DNA from: Reticulascus tulasneorum
Lineage: Eukaryota > Ascomycota > Sordariomycetes > Glomerellales > Reticulascaceae
DNA: 64,000 bases
Assembly (NCBI GenBank): GCA_001557505.1
Contig: LSAX01000007.1
Span: forward strand, 1,302,001-1,366,000
Direction: 5' to 3'
Under the pieces are notes generated by a model. The model saw only the letters and a program-made list of their open reading frames with translations. It was not told the origin of the DNA and did no database searches. This document shows positions 11,243 to 21,046 of this stretch, piece after piece. The position numbers were made by a program, and so were the translations under genes. The stretch's first letter is position 1. The number at the start of each line of letters is the position of its first letter.

Positions 11243-13912
11243 ATGTCCAAGACATTTTTTGGGAAAGTCAAGAGTGTCTTGAGCGGCGACACTTTGATCT
11301 TGGCGAGCCCCAACAACCCGAATACTGAACGAGTCTTTTCCCTCGCCTTCGTCAACGCCCCTCATCTCAAGAAGGAAGGCGATGAACCATTTGCGTTTCA
11401 GTCCCGTGACTTTCTTCGAAACCTGGTTGTTGGGAAACAGATACAATGCACTGTTCTCTATACCGTACCAACATCTGGAAGGGACTACGGGACGGCACTT
11501 TTGTCAAAGGACGGCCCCGAGTTGCCGGACGAGCTGGTAAAGGCCGGATGGCTGAAGGTCAGAGAAGATGCCGGTCGGAAAGAAGAGTCGGACGAAATAC
11601 TGCAGCGACTGGAGAAACTTCGAAGCCTTGAAACCGAGGCCAAAAATGAGGCCAAGGGGCTTTGGGCAGGCTCGGGTGGAGTCATTGAAGTTCAGAATGA
11701 TCTCGGCGGCCCGAATTTCATGAAAGAGTGGAAGGGAAAAACCGTGGAAGGCATCGTTGAGAGAGTTCTAAGCGGTGACCGTCTGCTGGTACGACTGCTG
11801 CTCTCCGACCAGAAGCACGTCCAAGTGATGACACTGCTAGCTGGAGTCCGGACACCTTCCACCGAGAGAACTGTTCAGTCGACAGGACAAACTCAGGCTG
11901 CCGAAGAGTACGGAAACGAGGCCAAAGCTTACGTCGAGGAAAGATTGCTTCAGCGACAAATCAAGGTCGAAATCGTCGGTGCCAGCCCACAGGGACAACT
12001 GGTGGCCAGTATTATCCACCCGCGAGGAAACATTGCAGAATTTCTACTCCAGGATGGCCTTGCAAGATGCAATGACTTTCACTCTACCATGCTTGGTGAG
12101 AAAATGGCAGCACTGCGTGCGGCAGAGAAGTCGGCGCAAGCGAAGAAATTGCGCTTGCACAAGAACCACGTTGCAAAGGCTACAGAGGGCGGAAACCTCG
12201 ACATGGTTGTGGCGAAGATCATTGGCGCAGACACCATTGTCATTCGCAATAAAGCCGGAACAAATGAGAAGAGGATCAACCTCAGCAGCGTGAGGGGACC
12301 TCGTACCAACGAATCAACCGAGGCCCCGTTCAGAGACGAGGCCAAGGAATTCCTGCGAAAGCGACTGATTGGGAAGCATGTGCGTGTCACCGTTGACGGT
12401 TCCAAACCAGCCACGGATGATTTTGAGGCTCGTGAGGTGGCAACAGTGACCGAGAAGGGCAAGAACATTGGTCTCCTTCTAGTCGAAGAGGGATACGCTT
12501 CAGTCATACGACATCGAAAGGATGACACCGATAGGGCACCAAACTATGACGAACTCCTGGCTGCCCAGGAGAAGGCCAAAGATGACAAGAAGGGAATGTG
12601 GTCTGGCAAAGCCCCAAAGATCAAGCAACTAGTTGATGTTTCCGAGTCGGTACAGAAGGCAAAGATCCAAGTTGCCACCTTCCAACGTCAAAAGAAGATC
12701 CCCGCCGTTGTTGACTTTGTGAAATCCGGCTCCCGATTCACCGTCTTGGTTCCGCGAGAGGGTGTGAAGTTGACCATGGTTCTGGGTGGTGTTCGCGCTC
12801 CGAGAGCTCCGCGCCTGCCCCAGGAGAAGGGAGAACCCTTCGGCCAAGAGGCAGCGGAACTTGCCAACAGGCGTTGCAATCAACGAGACTGCGAGATCGA
12901 TATCCACGACATCGACAAGGTTGGAGGGTTCATTGGAGATCTTTACATCAACCGGGAGAGCTTCGCAAAAGTTCTAGTGGAAGAGGGCCTTGCATCGGTC
13001 CATGCCTACTCTGCCGAGAAATCTGGAAACGCTGCCGAGCTGTTCGCAGCTGAAAAGAAGGCAAAGGAGGGCAAGAAGGGATTATGGCACGACTACGACC
13101 CTTCGCAGGATGAGGAGATTGAAGAGGCCGCACCAACGGGCAACGGCGCCGCCAATGACAGCCCCGAAGCGTTCGAGAACAAGCCAAAGGATTACCGAGA
13201 TGTTGTCATCACAAACATCGACCCCAACGGAAAGCTCAAGATCCAAGAAATTGGAAAGGGCACCGCCGCGCTCACAACGCTGATGAGCGACTTCAAGAAG
13301 TTCCACCTTGACTCCAAGAACAACAATCCAATCAAGGACTCGCCAAAGGCTGGCGACTACGTCGCTGCCAAGTTCACTGCCGACGGCCAGTGGTACCGAG
13401 CACGTATACGATCGAATGACCGTACAGCGAAGGTGGCGGAGGTCCTCTACATCGACTACGGCAACTCGGAGAAGATTCCGTGGGCCAAACTCCGGGCCCT
13501 GGACCAACCTCAATTCAGCACTCAGAAGCTGAAGGCCCAGGCCACCGATGCATCCCTCTCATTCCTCCAGCTACCCACCGCCCCGGACTACTTCTCTGAT
13601 GCCATCAACTTCATTGCAGAACTGACGGAGGGCAAAGAGTTGGTGGCCAGCTTCGACTTCGTGGACAACAAGGAGAATCTAAGCTATATCACTCTTTACG
13701 ATTATAACTCGTCGGACAAGAAGCCCGGCCCGAACGAGTCCATCAACAAGGAGGTTGTCGCGGGTGGCCACGCGATGGTTCCCAAGAAGCTCAAGGCTTG
13801 GGAGAGGAGCAAGGCGCACGAGAGTTATCTGAAGCACCTCAAGGAGATCGAGAGCAAAGCGAAGGAAGAACGACTGGGAATGTGGGAGTATGGAGACATC
13901 ACGGAAGACTAA
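11243..13912 (+). CDS. snd1: Tudor-SN (staphylococcal nuclease-like / Tudor domain protein, SND1 type)
   Basis: Single-exon gene for 889 residues, the usual length for the family. It has four tandem staphylococcal-nuclease-like folds at roughly 1-135, 165-310, 325-465 and 490-640, then a Tudor domain at about 705-790 embedded in a fifth, split SN fold that runs to the C-terminus. The Tudor aromatic cage region is visible in WYRARIRS and VLYIDYGNSEKIPW. Each SN unit shows the SGD(T/R)L-type and LLVEEGYASV / VLVEEGLASV-type signatures. The SN repeats in this family have largely lost the full bacterial catalytic set. Known roles are RNA binding, RNA decay and editing-linked turnover, and stress granules, in the cytoplasm and nucleus. 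The start codon sits in a good context (CACCATGT). Confidence 0.95.
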   Translation: MSKTFFGKVKSVLSGDTLILASPNNPNTERVFSLAFVNAPHLKKEGDEPFAFQSRDFLRNLVVGKQIQCTVLYTVPTSGRDYGTALLSKDGPELPDELVKAGWLKVREDAGRKEESDEILQRLEKLRSLETEAKNEAKGLWAGSGGVIEVQNDLGGPNFMKEWKGKTVEGIVERVLSGDRLLVRLLLSDQKHVQVMTLLAGVRTPSTERTVQSTGQTQAAEEYGNEAKAYVEERLLQRQIKVEIVGASPQGQLVASIIHPRGNIAEFLLQDGLARCNDFHSTMLGEKMAALRAAEKSAQAKKLRLHKNHVAKATEGGNLDMVVAKIIGADTIVIRNKAGTNEKRINLSSVRGPRTNESTEAPFRDEAKEFLRKRLIGKHVRVTVDGSKPATDDFEAREVATVTEKGKNIGLLLVEEGYASVIRHRKDDTDRAPNYDELLAAQEKAKDDKKGMWSGKAPKIKQLVDVSESVQKAKIQVATFQRQKKIPAVVDFVKSGSRFTVLVPREGVKLTMVLGGVRAPRAPRLPQEKGEPFGQEAAELANRRCNQRDCEIDIHDIDKVGGFIGDLYINRESFAKVLVEEGLASVHAYSAEKSGNAAELFAAEKKAKEGKKGLWHDYDPSQDEEIEEAAPTGNGAANDSPEAFENKPKDYRDVVITNIDPNGKLKIQEIGKGTAALTTLMSDFKKFHLDSKNNNPIKDSPKAGDYVAAKFTADGQWYRARIRSNDRTAKVAEVLYIDYGNSEKIPWAKLRALDQPQFSTQKLKAQATDASLSFLQLPTAPDYFSDAINFIAELTEGKELVASFDFVDNKENLSYITLYDYNSSDKKPGPNESINKEVVAGGHAMVPKKLKAWERSKAHESYLKHLKEIESKAKEERLGMWEYGDITED

Positions 13913-15332
13913 AAGGGTTGGATACAGTTCATCTGCATCTCCGTTTTCTCGCATTCTAGCCTAGGAATAAGTCATTACCTGGTGAAGCACACATTTAAAA
14001 AGTATCGACATCAAGTCGTTTTGAGGCTTGCATCGGAGATTGTCGAGTGGCTATGTGACTGTATTGCTCCTCGGAGGTCGATAACAGCAAGGTATGTAGT
14101 TTGAGTGATTTATTTCATGATCCACGACAGCAAGTAACGTGGGGGATAGTCGATGCCATATCCTCGGAGATGGAGTGACCAACAAGTATTTTAAGGGACG
14201 TTTGCGATAACTACGTAGGAAACATTTCACACTGAACGAGATGATCAATGATTGTATCAAACCTGTCCATGTAGAACGGCACACCATCGGCAGCAAGCAT
14301 AGCTTCCAAGCCTCCGGTATCAAGTTCGGATGCAATGGCCTCTAAGGTAGAGATGCTTACAGGTCGCCCGCGGTTTATGAAGCATTGGGCATCGTAAGGT
14401 AAGCAGGTGGATCGATCTGATTGCTTCAACCGGACCAATGGATGGAGATGCCGCGTTGATGGAGAAGAAGACCGGATAGGCTGGACTTAGTAATGGCCCA
14501 CATAAGAGGGACTCGATACGGGTTCGGAATGGGTTCGTAACATTCTGGGTGAGGCTACGACGATGGGGCTAAAGGGCAGAAGCACAAGCGGCCAAAGAGA
14601 GAGCGGATGGGTACATCGCCACTCATGGACTCGTTTGTTGAATGGCTGCGTGGGGAGCGAGAGAGAGAGAAAGAGGCATTTTAATCGAGCTTGAATGACT
14701 AACTCCGACAAGTGCCGGTGCCGGGCGCGGTTCTGTCCATGAAATGTGCATGAGAGATATGCTCTTTGGATGGGCGTTTAGCTTGTGGCCAAGAGCAACC
14801 TACTTGCCCTTGGGGTACGATCTCAGGCATGTAGGTAAGTACCTACCAAATGCCTATTGGGGCGACAACAATGACGAAGTTGCTGCTTCATCATGCTGTT
14901 GAGTAGGTATTAAACAAGTCCCGGGATGGGCATGGGCCATGGGATATGAGTAGGTACCTAGGTTGGGGTGGAGTGGAGGCCCCGCCAAACGGGGCGCTAT
15001 CCCACCCAGCGTCTCCCCATTCCACACGTTTTACGTTGCGCGACCGGTCCACTGTGGTGGGCAGTTCGCACCGTCACAGGGAATTAATTAGGTACTTTGG
15101 GGGGGGGGGGGGGGGGGGGGGTCGAGCGGCCGGGGGGTCTTAGTGAGGGACAAATATGAATCGGCCCTCTCGTCATTTTCTCTTCTTCCTCCCACCCCGT
15201 CGTTTGATCTTTCTTTCAAACATAATTCTCTAGCCTGGAGCTTCATATACCCAATCTCAATTCATACATTTTCTTCCAAAGAGAAGAGACTCACCTAGAC
15301 CCACCGACATTCCCGAGACACAATCCTCCGCA
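13913..15332. promoter_or_regulatory. Tudor-SN 3' flank and transaldolase promoter region
   Basis: Contains a perfect inverted repeat GTAGGTA-AG-TACCTAC at 14831-14846, a second TAGGTACCTAGG block at 14951-14962 and a 23-nt guanine homopolymer at 15099-15121, 212 nt before the transaldolase start. A 75-codon minus-strand open frame at 14211-14438 looks somewhat protein-like but has no recognisable relative and no supporting splice signals, so it is not called. Confidence 0.5.
15099..15121. repeat. Poly-G tract (23 nt)
   Basis: Uninterrupted run of 23 guanines on the plus strand in the proximal promoter or leader of the transaldolase gene. Long G-runs can form G-quadruplexes. The exact length in an assembly is also unreliable for a homopolymer this long. 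Confidence 0.9.
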
Positions 15333-16838
15333 ATGCCTAACTCCCTGGATCAATTGAAGGCTACTGGCACTGTGAGTTTTTTTTACCCCGCGCATTTTGC
15401 CCCGCCACGATCTAGGTTGAGAGCTGTTGGGAGAGGAGGGGCGAGCAGCGAGATGGACGGTTTTTGTGTGTTTTTGTCGCGAGAGAGGAGATGGGTTTCG
15501 GGCTGGCAATTTTCTGAGCTTTTTCTTCTCTTTGGGAGAAACTTTGCTAATCATCTTGTCTTCTCTATAGGTTGTTGTCAGTGACTCTGGTAAGTTCTCC
15601 CCACGATATCCCTCGCAGAGCTTTGCCCCTCCAGCTAACAGGTTTTCTTATCCAGGTGACTTTGCATGTCAGTCCACCTCGCCACACCCGCCCCATTGGA
15701 TCACATCCGTCATCGGAACCGTGGAAATCCAGGGGGGCTCATTGATGGGAGCAAACATACTGACGCTTGAATGTAGCCATTGGCAAGTACAAGCCCCAAG
15801 ATGCCACGACCAACCCCTCCCTCATCCTCGCCGCGTCCAAGAAGGCCGAGTATGCCGTCTTGATCGACAATGCTGTGAAGTACGCAAAGGAGCACGGCGG
15901 CTCCGTCGACGAGCAGGTCGATGCTGCCCTCGACCGACTCTTGGTTGAGTTCGGCAAGGAGATCCTCAAGATCATTCCCGGCAAGGTCTCCACTGAGGTC
16001 GATGCCCGATTCTCCTTCGACACCAAGGCCTCCGTCGACAAGGCGCTCCACATTATCGAGGTAAGAAGCCACATCTCGCGGCCCATCTCAACCGAGCCCC
16101 CTTTTTGGGTGTGAAGAGAGGCTGACTTGGAATATAGCTTTACAAGGCAGAGGGCATCCCCAAGGAGCGAATCCTCATCAAGATCGCCTCCACCTGGGAG
16201 GGTATCAAGGCCGCTGAGATCCTGCAGCGCGACCACGGCATCAACTGCAACCTGACCCTCATGTTCTCGATCGTCCAGGCCATCGCCGCCGCTGAGGCCG
16301 GCGCCTTCCTCATCTCGCCCTTCGTCGGCCGTATCCTCGATTGGTACAAGGCCAGCACCAAGAAGGACTACTCCAAGGAGGAGGACCCCGGTGTCAAGTC
16401 CGTCGGCACCATCTACAACTACTACAAGAAGTACGGCTACAAGACCATCGTCATGGGCGCCTCTTTCCGAAATATCGGCGAGATCACCGAGCTTGCTGGC
16501 TGTGACTACCTGACCATCTCCGTAAGCCACCCACTCCTCTCCCTTCCGAGATCACACATAAAACATATTTCAAGAAATCCAATACTGACCTGGCAAAAAA
16601 GCCCAACCTCCTTGAGGAACTCATGAGCTCCGATGCCGCAGTCCCCAAGAAGCTCGATGCCTCTGGCGCAGCCGCCCTCGACATTGAGAGGAAGACTTAC
16701 ATCAACACCGAGGCCGACTTCCGATTCGACTTCAACGAGGAGACCATGGCCGTCGAGAAGCTGCGCGAGGGCATCAGCAAGTTCGCCGCCGACGCCGTCA
16801 CCCTCAAGGACATCATCAAGAAGAAGATCGCCGCATAA
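15333..16838 (+). CDS. tal1: Transaldolase
   Basis: Transfers a dihydroxyacetone unit from sedoheptulose-7-phosphate to glyceraldehyde-3-phosphate in the non-oxidative pentose phosphate pathway (cytosol). Six exons: 15333-15371, 15571-15589, 15656-15667, 15777-16060, 16138-16521 and 16602-16838, giving 324 residues, the family norm. Exons 2 and 3 are micro-exons of 19 and 12 nt; they are needed to rebuild the conserved N-terminus [19 protein letters not shown]. The DATTNPSL motif is at 32-39 and the Schiff-base lysine is Lys133 in [11 protein letters not shown]. Codon use is strongly biased to C-ending codons (AAG, CTC, GCC), as expected for a highly expressed gene. The first intron (199 nt) is long for this window. 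Confidence 0.96.
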
Positions 16839-17248
16839 AGAGAGCGCCAGAGAACTCTTCGACACATCTAAAGAAAAAAAAAAGGGGGTCGGTCGGAAGG
16901 GGATGCGCGGACAATCATGCGTAGTAAAGTCGTTTTAAGACTCAAACGCCACTCACTCACTCTCCCTGTTCGTGGGCTGGGATTATTTTGAACACGATGC
17001 TGGTGGAGGGGCACAGACAGCTGATAATATGCGTACATAGCAATTGATGGATTGCTCTCCCATGCTGCCTTCTGAATGATTAAACCATGCTCCGTAATGA
17101 CTTTAGTAGGTGGTATAGTACACGCCTCCGAAATGCAGGAGGGTAAAGGGGTATTAAGTATCGAACCATGCTCTTCCCAATGCACCCCCGGTATGCCAGA
17201 CTCATCGCTCTCCCTCATTAGTTGTCCCGCTTTCTACGCCGGCCCGGT
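16839..17248. other. Convergent 3' region of transaldolase and Ppn2-like genes
   Basis: 410 nt between two converging stop codons; presumably both 3' UTRs. A short A-rich run follows the transaldolase stop. No gene is seen. Confidence 0.5.
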
Positions 17249-18496
17249 CTAGGATCTCTCTTTCTTGGGCGCCTCGCACTTGACATGCACAATCTTATGC
17301 TTCACGCCCTTCGCCGTGCCCTCGATCACCACGGCGCTGAGCCTGTTCCCCTTGATGCAGCCGCTGTCCAGCCCGAACGTGTACTTATCGACGTTCAGGC
17401 CCCTCTTCGAATCGTGGCCGAAGATGACGGTCGTGCGTTCCTCCTCCGGCAGGCTCTTCTGCAGCGCGTTCCAGGCCTTCGTCCAGGCATCCCCCTCGTG
17501 TCCATCCGAGGGGATCGCCACGTCGCGATCTGTCGGTTTGCGCCGCTTCCCGGCCTCTATCTCGATCTCGCTGTCCGACACGTGTACTGCCCCGGCATGT
17601 TGCTGGCCGCCGGTACGGGCTTTCTCGAGGGCGTGCTGCGCCTCGCTGCGCCGGAGCTCCTCGCGCGGGTACACGAGGGACCGCATGTTCATGACGGCCC
17701 AGGGGTCTTGCTTCTTAAGGGCGAGGCCGGGGACCAAGCCGGCGTGCACGACAACGACGTGGTTGAGAGTGGCGATGGGGCCGACGTCGAGGATCACAGG
17801 CAGGGCGGCGAGCCAGTCGAGCTGCTTGTGCGAGAGGGAGCGGGCGGTGGAGCGGTCCGCGCGGTCACCTCGCGAGGCAATGTCCTCTTCCAGGTCGTCC
17901 CTGGTGCTGTCATCGCCGTCGCCGCCGACGCCGTCGGAATCTGCTATGTGCCGGTGCTTCATGTTGCGTTTTGCAAGCAGCACCCTGTCCTCGTGGTTCC
18001 CGCGAACGGCGGACGCGCCCAGCTTCATCGCCAGGTCGACCACGCCTGGGGAATCGGGTCCCTTGTTGATCATGTCGCCTGCCAGGACGAGGTGGTCTCG
18101 CTTCCCATCGAAGCCTAGCTTGTCGAGCAGGGCCTCGAGCGAAGTGAGCATGCCATGGACGTCGCCGACCACGATCAGCCGTTTATGGTTCGTGCTGCTG
18201 GGGATGTGCTTCTTTGGCAGCGACGCATGGTGGGTGAGGTCTCGGAACGGCGGGCGGGCGGTCTCGCCGTACGACATGGGCGTGTCTGCTGCGGAATCGT
18301 GGTGCTTGTTCTGTTGGTGGGGTTTAGGGAAGATGTACGCGACGCTAAGGTCGGACAGTCGAGCGTAGGTGAAGATCAGAGTTGCGGCGACGAAGAGTGC
18401 GAGGAGTACGAGGCTGCGCCGGCGACGGTGGAGGGGTGTTTGTGGTGGTGGTGGGGGGGTCATTGTGTTTGTGTGTCTGGTTGCGTCAATCTGCAT
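17249..18496 (-). CDS. Membrane-anchored metallophosphatase, Ppn2-like endopolyphosphatase
   Basis: Single-exon, 415 residues. A short N-terminal tail, then one hydrophobic segment at about 28-44 (SLVLLALFVAATLIFTYA), suggests a type II membrane anchor with the enzyme in the vacuolar or secretory lumen. The calcineurin-like metallophosphatase signature is complete: GDVHG at 111-115, GDMINKGPDS at 140-149, GNHED at 166-170, and a C-terminal GHDSKRG and GLDSGC. These motifs, with the DVHG/NKGPDS variant, are those of ApaH-like phosphatases, and the architecture matches yeast Ppn2 (YNL217W), a zinc-dependent vacuolar endopolyphosphatase. I infer that activity; a diadenosine-polyphosphatase role is an alternative. 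The frame is open upstream to 18955, but the ATG at 18496 precedes the anchor directly and the upstream residues are low-complexity, so I prefer it. A second ATG (MTPPPPP) follows 11 codons later. Confidence 0.85.
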   Translation of the reverse strand: MQIDATRHTNTMTPPPPPQTPLHRRRRSLVLLALFVAATLIFTYARLSDLSVAYIFPKPHQQNKHHDSAADTPMSYGETARPPFRDLTHHASLPKKHIPSSTNHKRLIVVGDVHGMLTSLEALLDKLGFDGKRDHLVLAGDMINKGPDSPGVVDLAMKLGASAVRGNHEDRVLLAKRNMKHRHIADSDGVGGDGDDSTRDDLEEDIASRGDRADRSTARSLSHKQLDWLAALPVILDVGPIATLNHVVVVHAGLVPGLALKKQDPWAVMNMRSLVYPREELRRSEAQHALEKARTGGQQHAGAVHVSDSEIEIEAGKRRKPTDRDVAIPSDGHEGDAWTKAWNALQKSLPEEERTTVIFGHDSKRGLNVDKYTFGLDSGCIKGNRLSAVVIEGTAKGVKHKIVHVKCEAPKKERS

Positions 18497-19993
18497 AACG
18501 ATGTCCCCTCGGATTTTTTGGCCTTCGGGAACTAGTAGACTGGTTGGCGGACGGTTAGGAATCGGTGAGTGGCGTTCGAGTTTTTTTTCCCCTTCGTCTG
18601 CGAGTTTTGGAAATTTCACTCTCTGGCTCGCTTTGAGAGGCGGGCGGAGGAAATGCCACTTGGAGGCCCTGCCATTGATGTCTGCTCTAGAGGAAGAGGA
18701 ACAAGGGAAATGAAAGAAGAAGAAAAAAAGAGAGCGTGATCTCAGTAGTTGTTGGGCGGATGACCGATGACGAGACGCAGGCGAACCAGTATGTAAGTAC
18801 CTAGGGGAGTACGTAACGTACCTAAACAGAACGTCGGTGAGGAAGCGGCCAAGGCACACGGCGGCATGCTGGGGGTGGGCGGTCCTTACAGGGATCCGCG
18901 TGGCGCTTGAATGTCCATGTCTGGAACTGCCGTGGAAGCCGCCATGGTTGGTCAACCACGGGGGGGTAGTGTTGGTGTGTGCCTGAAGATCTCAGCGTGT
19001 CCAGCTACGCAAAATATCTGCAAGTAGTCTTGTCTTGGAAAATCTGCTATGGCGCGACTGCCCCTACGTGCCCGATATTTAATCCAGTACTAAAACTCTG
19101 ATTCTTTGCGCATTCTATCTTTTGTCGGAGGACGGTGCATTGGCCCTCTGGTGCAGACGTCATTGTGTCGACCACGTGGGGATGTTCGGCTTTCGAAGTT
19201 GGTGCCGTTTCGCCGGCCGTATGCTTTTGCAAGTGGTCCAGGGACTGAATAAGGGACGGGAGTAAATGGAATAATAAACCTTATGTGCCATGGTAGGCCT
19301 GGCCTGGCTTTTGGTAACGCTGACTCAGGTGGCATGTCGCGCGGAATGAATGGGAGTGACGAGACTTTTTTCAAAAGGGCGGCGCGAATTAAGCAGCAAG
19401 TCGCTGGTGATGGGGGCTGGACATACAGAGCCGTAACTCCACGTCAACCTCTCTAGAGAGTCTAGAGAGACATTCGTCTTTCCCGAGCACTGGGCTTTGC
19501 AGGGTGAGCTCATTCTGTACATGGCCTACCAATCGTTGTTCTTAAATCATACACATAGAGATGTATCATGAATTTCTCTCTTGCTAGTCTCCGCTCTAGT
19601 ACCTAGGTTGAATGGTACGCAGTGAGTGAATTAAACCAGTCGCCTGCAGACTGCTCTCCCATCTTCCTGGACGAACCTAACCTTGGAACTATGATCAGGT
19701 ATACATTGGTTACCCCTTGTAAAGGTTGCGGTCCTGTGGTCACGACTGCCTGGCTCCTAGCGTGCTGGTCAAGGTGCAGAGTTCCAAGCAAACCCATGGT
19801 ATTCACCGGCCCAAGGCTCTCGGCTCTTTGATTCTTTCCGGCACCATGCCTGGCCTCGACTGAGTGGTGTTGATACATGCGAACCATGCCGTCTCTCATA
19901 ATGCAGAGCTACCCTCATAAACACCAGACACCATCCATGCAAGTTTAGTCATACACGTCTCGCACATGCCTCCTCTTCCCTCCCGTGCACTCT
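18497..19993. other. Intergenic, Ppn2-like promoter and Coa5 3' flank
   Basis: About 1.5 kb with no supportable gene. It includes clustered TAGGTA/TACCTA elements at about 18791-18824 and 19599-19610 next to otherwise featureless sequence. Confidence 0.45.
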
Positions 19994-20442
19994 TCATTTC
20001 TTCTGCGCAGCCTGCTCTTTCCGGTACTGCTCATTCTCCACCTCCCTCCAGTCCTTCGGCGCCGGCTCGTTGCCGTCTGTCTCGCCTCTGGCTCCCGCGA
20101 ATGCCGGCCGCCCGGCATACAGCTGATACCCCTTGCCCGACTCGGCATGCTCCATTGTCTTGTACGCCACAGGCATGTTCCCTCTGAAGCGCTTGCGCAT
20201 GTCGACCATGCCGCGCTTGCAGTCGCCGAAACCCTTCTTGAGCTGCTGGCATTTCACCGGGAGACCCTCGACGAGGGGCGAGCGGAGGCAGTCGGATGCT
20301 GAGTTGCGATCAACCATCACGCAGTCGGATTCTTGGAGGCATTGTGCGAGGGCCTCGCCTAGATCAGATGTTAGCTCACGGATCGCGAGAGATATCGTGG
20401 GATGAGGGCCGACTGACGCAGCTCTTTACAGGAGCTCGGCAT
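19994..20442 (-). CDS. pet191: Cytochrome c oxidase assembly factor Coa5/Pet191
   Basis: Small intermembrane-space protein needed for complex IV assembly. Two exons: 20442-20418 (25 nt) and 20358-19994, separated by a 59-nt intron whose acceptor follows a CTGAT branch region; product 129 residues. The 25-nt first exon restores the conserved start MPSSCKELREALAQC. A twin CX9C arrangement is seen: CKELREALAQC near the N-terminus and CQQLKKGFGDC further on, with additional cysteines in ESDCVM and SDCL, as in the Pet191 family that is oxidised by Mia40. The block KRGMVDMRKRFRGN is diagnostic. The C-terminal half, rich in Gly, Glu and Lys, is the usual less conserved fungal extension. Confidence 0.93.
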
Positions 20443-21046
20443 GTTGGTTCGTGGGCGAGAGCTTTGCTTGCTTGCTTACTTGGTGGGTTGAATCAAGCGT
20501 ATGGGCCGACTTTTGAAGAATCCGAAAAGCTCAGGGCCGACGAAAGCTTGTGATTGGCCAATCAAGGACTTGCATCTCAGATAAGTTATCCTGGTCCAAG
20601 CTTCGCCAGGCTAAATTATTTGGTGGTGCCACTCCGCTCTAATTTACCAGGAGGGGCATCTTGGTCTATTGTACACAAGACAATGGCATTATCTGAAACA
20701 ATGACTCGGTTCATAAAATCTGCTCTTTACAGTCCCTCAGTTTCAAATTCTTGAAAGATTAAAGCTAGGAATGTTTGGTCGACGCGAAAGCGCGATTCTC
20801 CCATGGTTATTCAGTAACAAACCACCAAGGTCCAGAACCCCTGCACGTTCATTTACTTGCAGCTGGCTTAGGAAGCAAGGGATCTTTGCATGTGACATCG
20901 TGACATCACCCACTTATTCCTCTCGACCTCAACACCTTAAGCTTTGAACCACTCCCACAAACCTTCAATTACACGATGCCGCGAAGACCGACCTAAGACA
21001 CTATCGCCGGCGGGCACCTAAATAAAGAATTCTTGCGCCTTTCAAG
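20443..21046. promoter_or_regulatory. Divergent promoter between Coa5 and the lipase gene
   Basis: 604 nt between divergent start codons, so both promoters are expected here. No other coding frame or repeat is recognised. Confidence 0.5.

Noticed and set aside
14211..14438. 75-codon minus-strand frame with protein-like composition
   Set aside because: No recognised family, no ATG-initiated gene model, no convincing splice partners.
17222..18368. Long open frames on the plus strand opposite the Ppn2-like gene
   Set aside because: They are antisense shadows of a GC-rich coding region; the minus strand shows complete metallophosphatase motifs, the plus frames show none.
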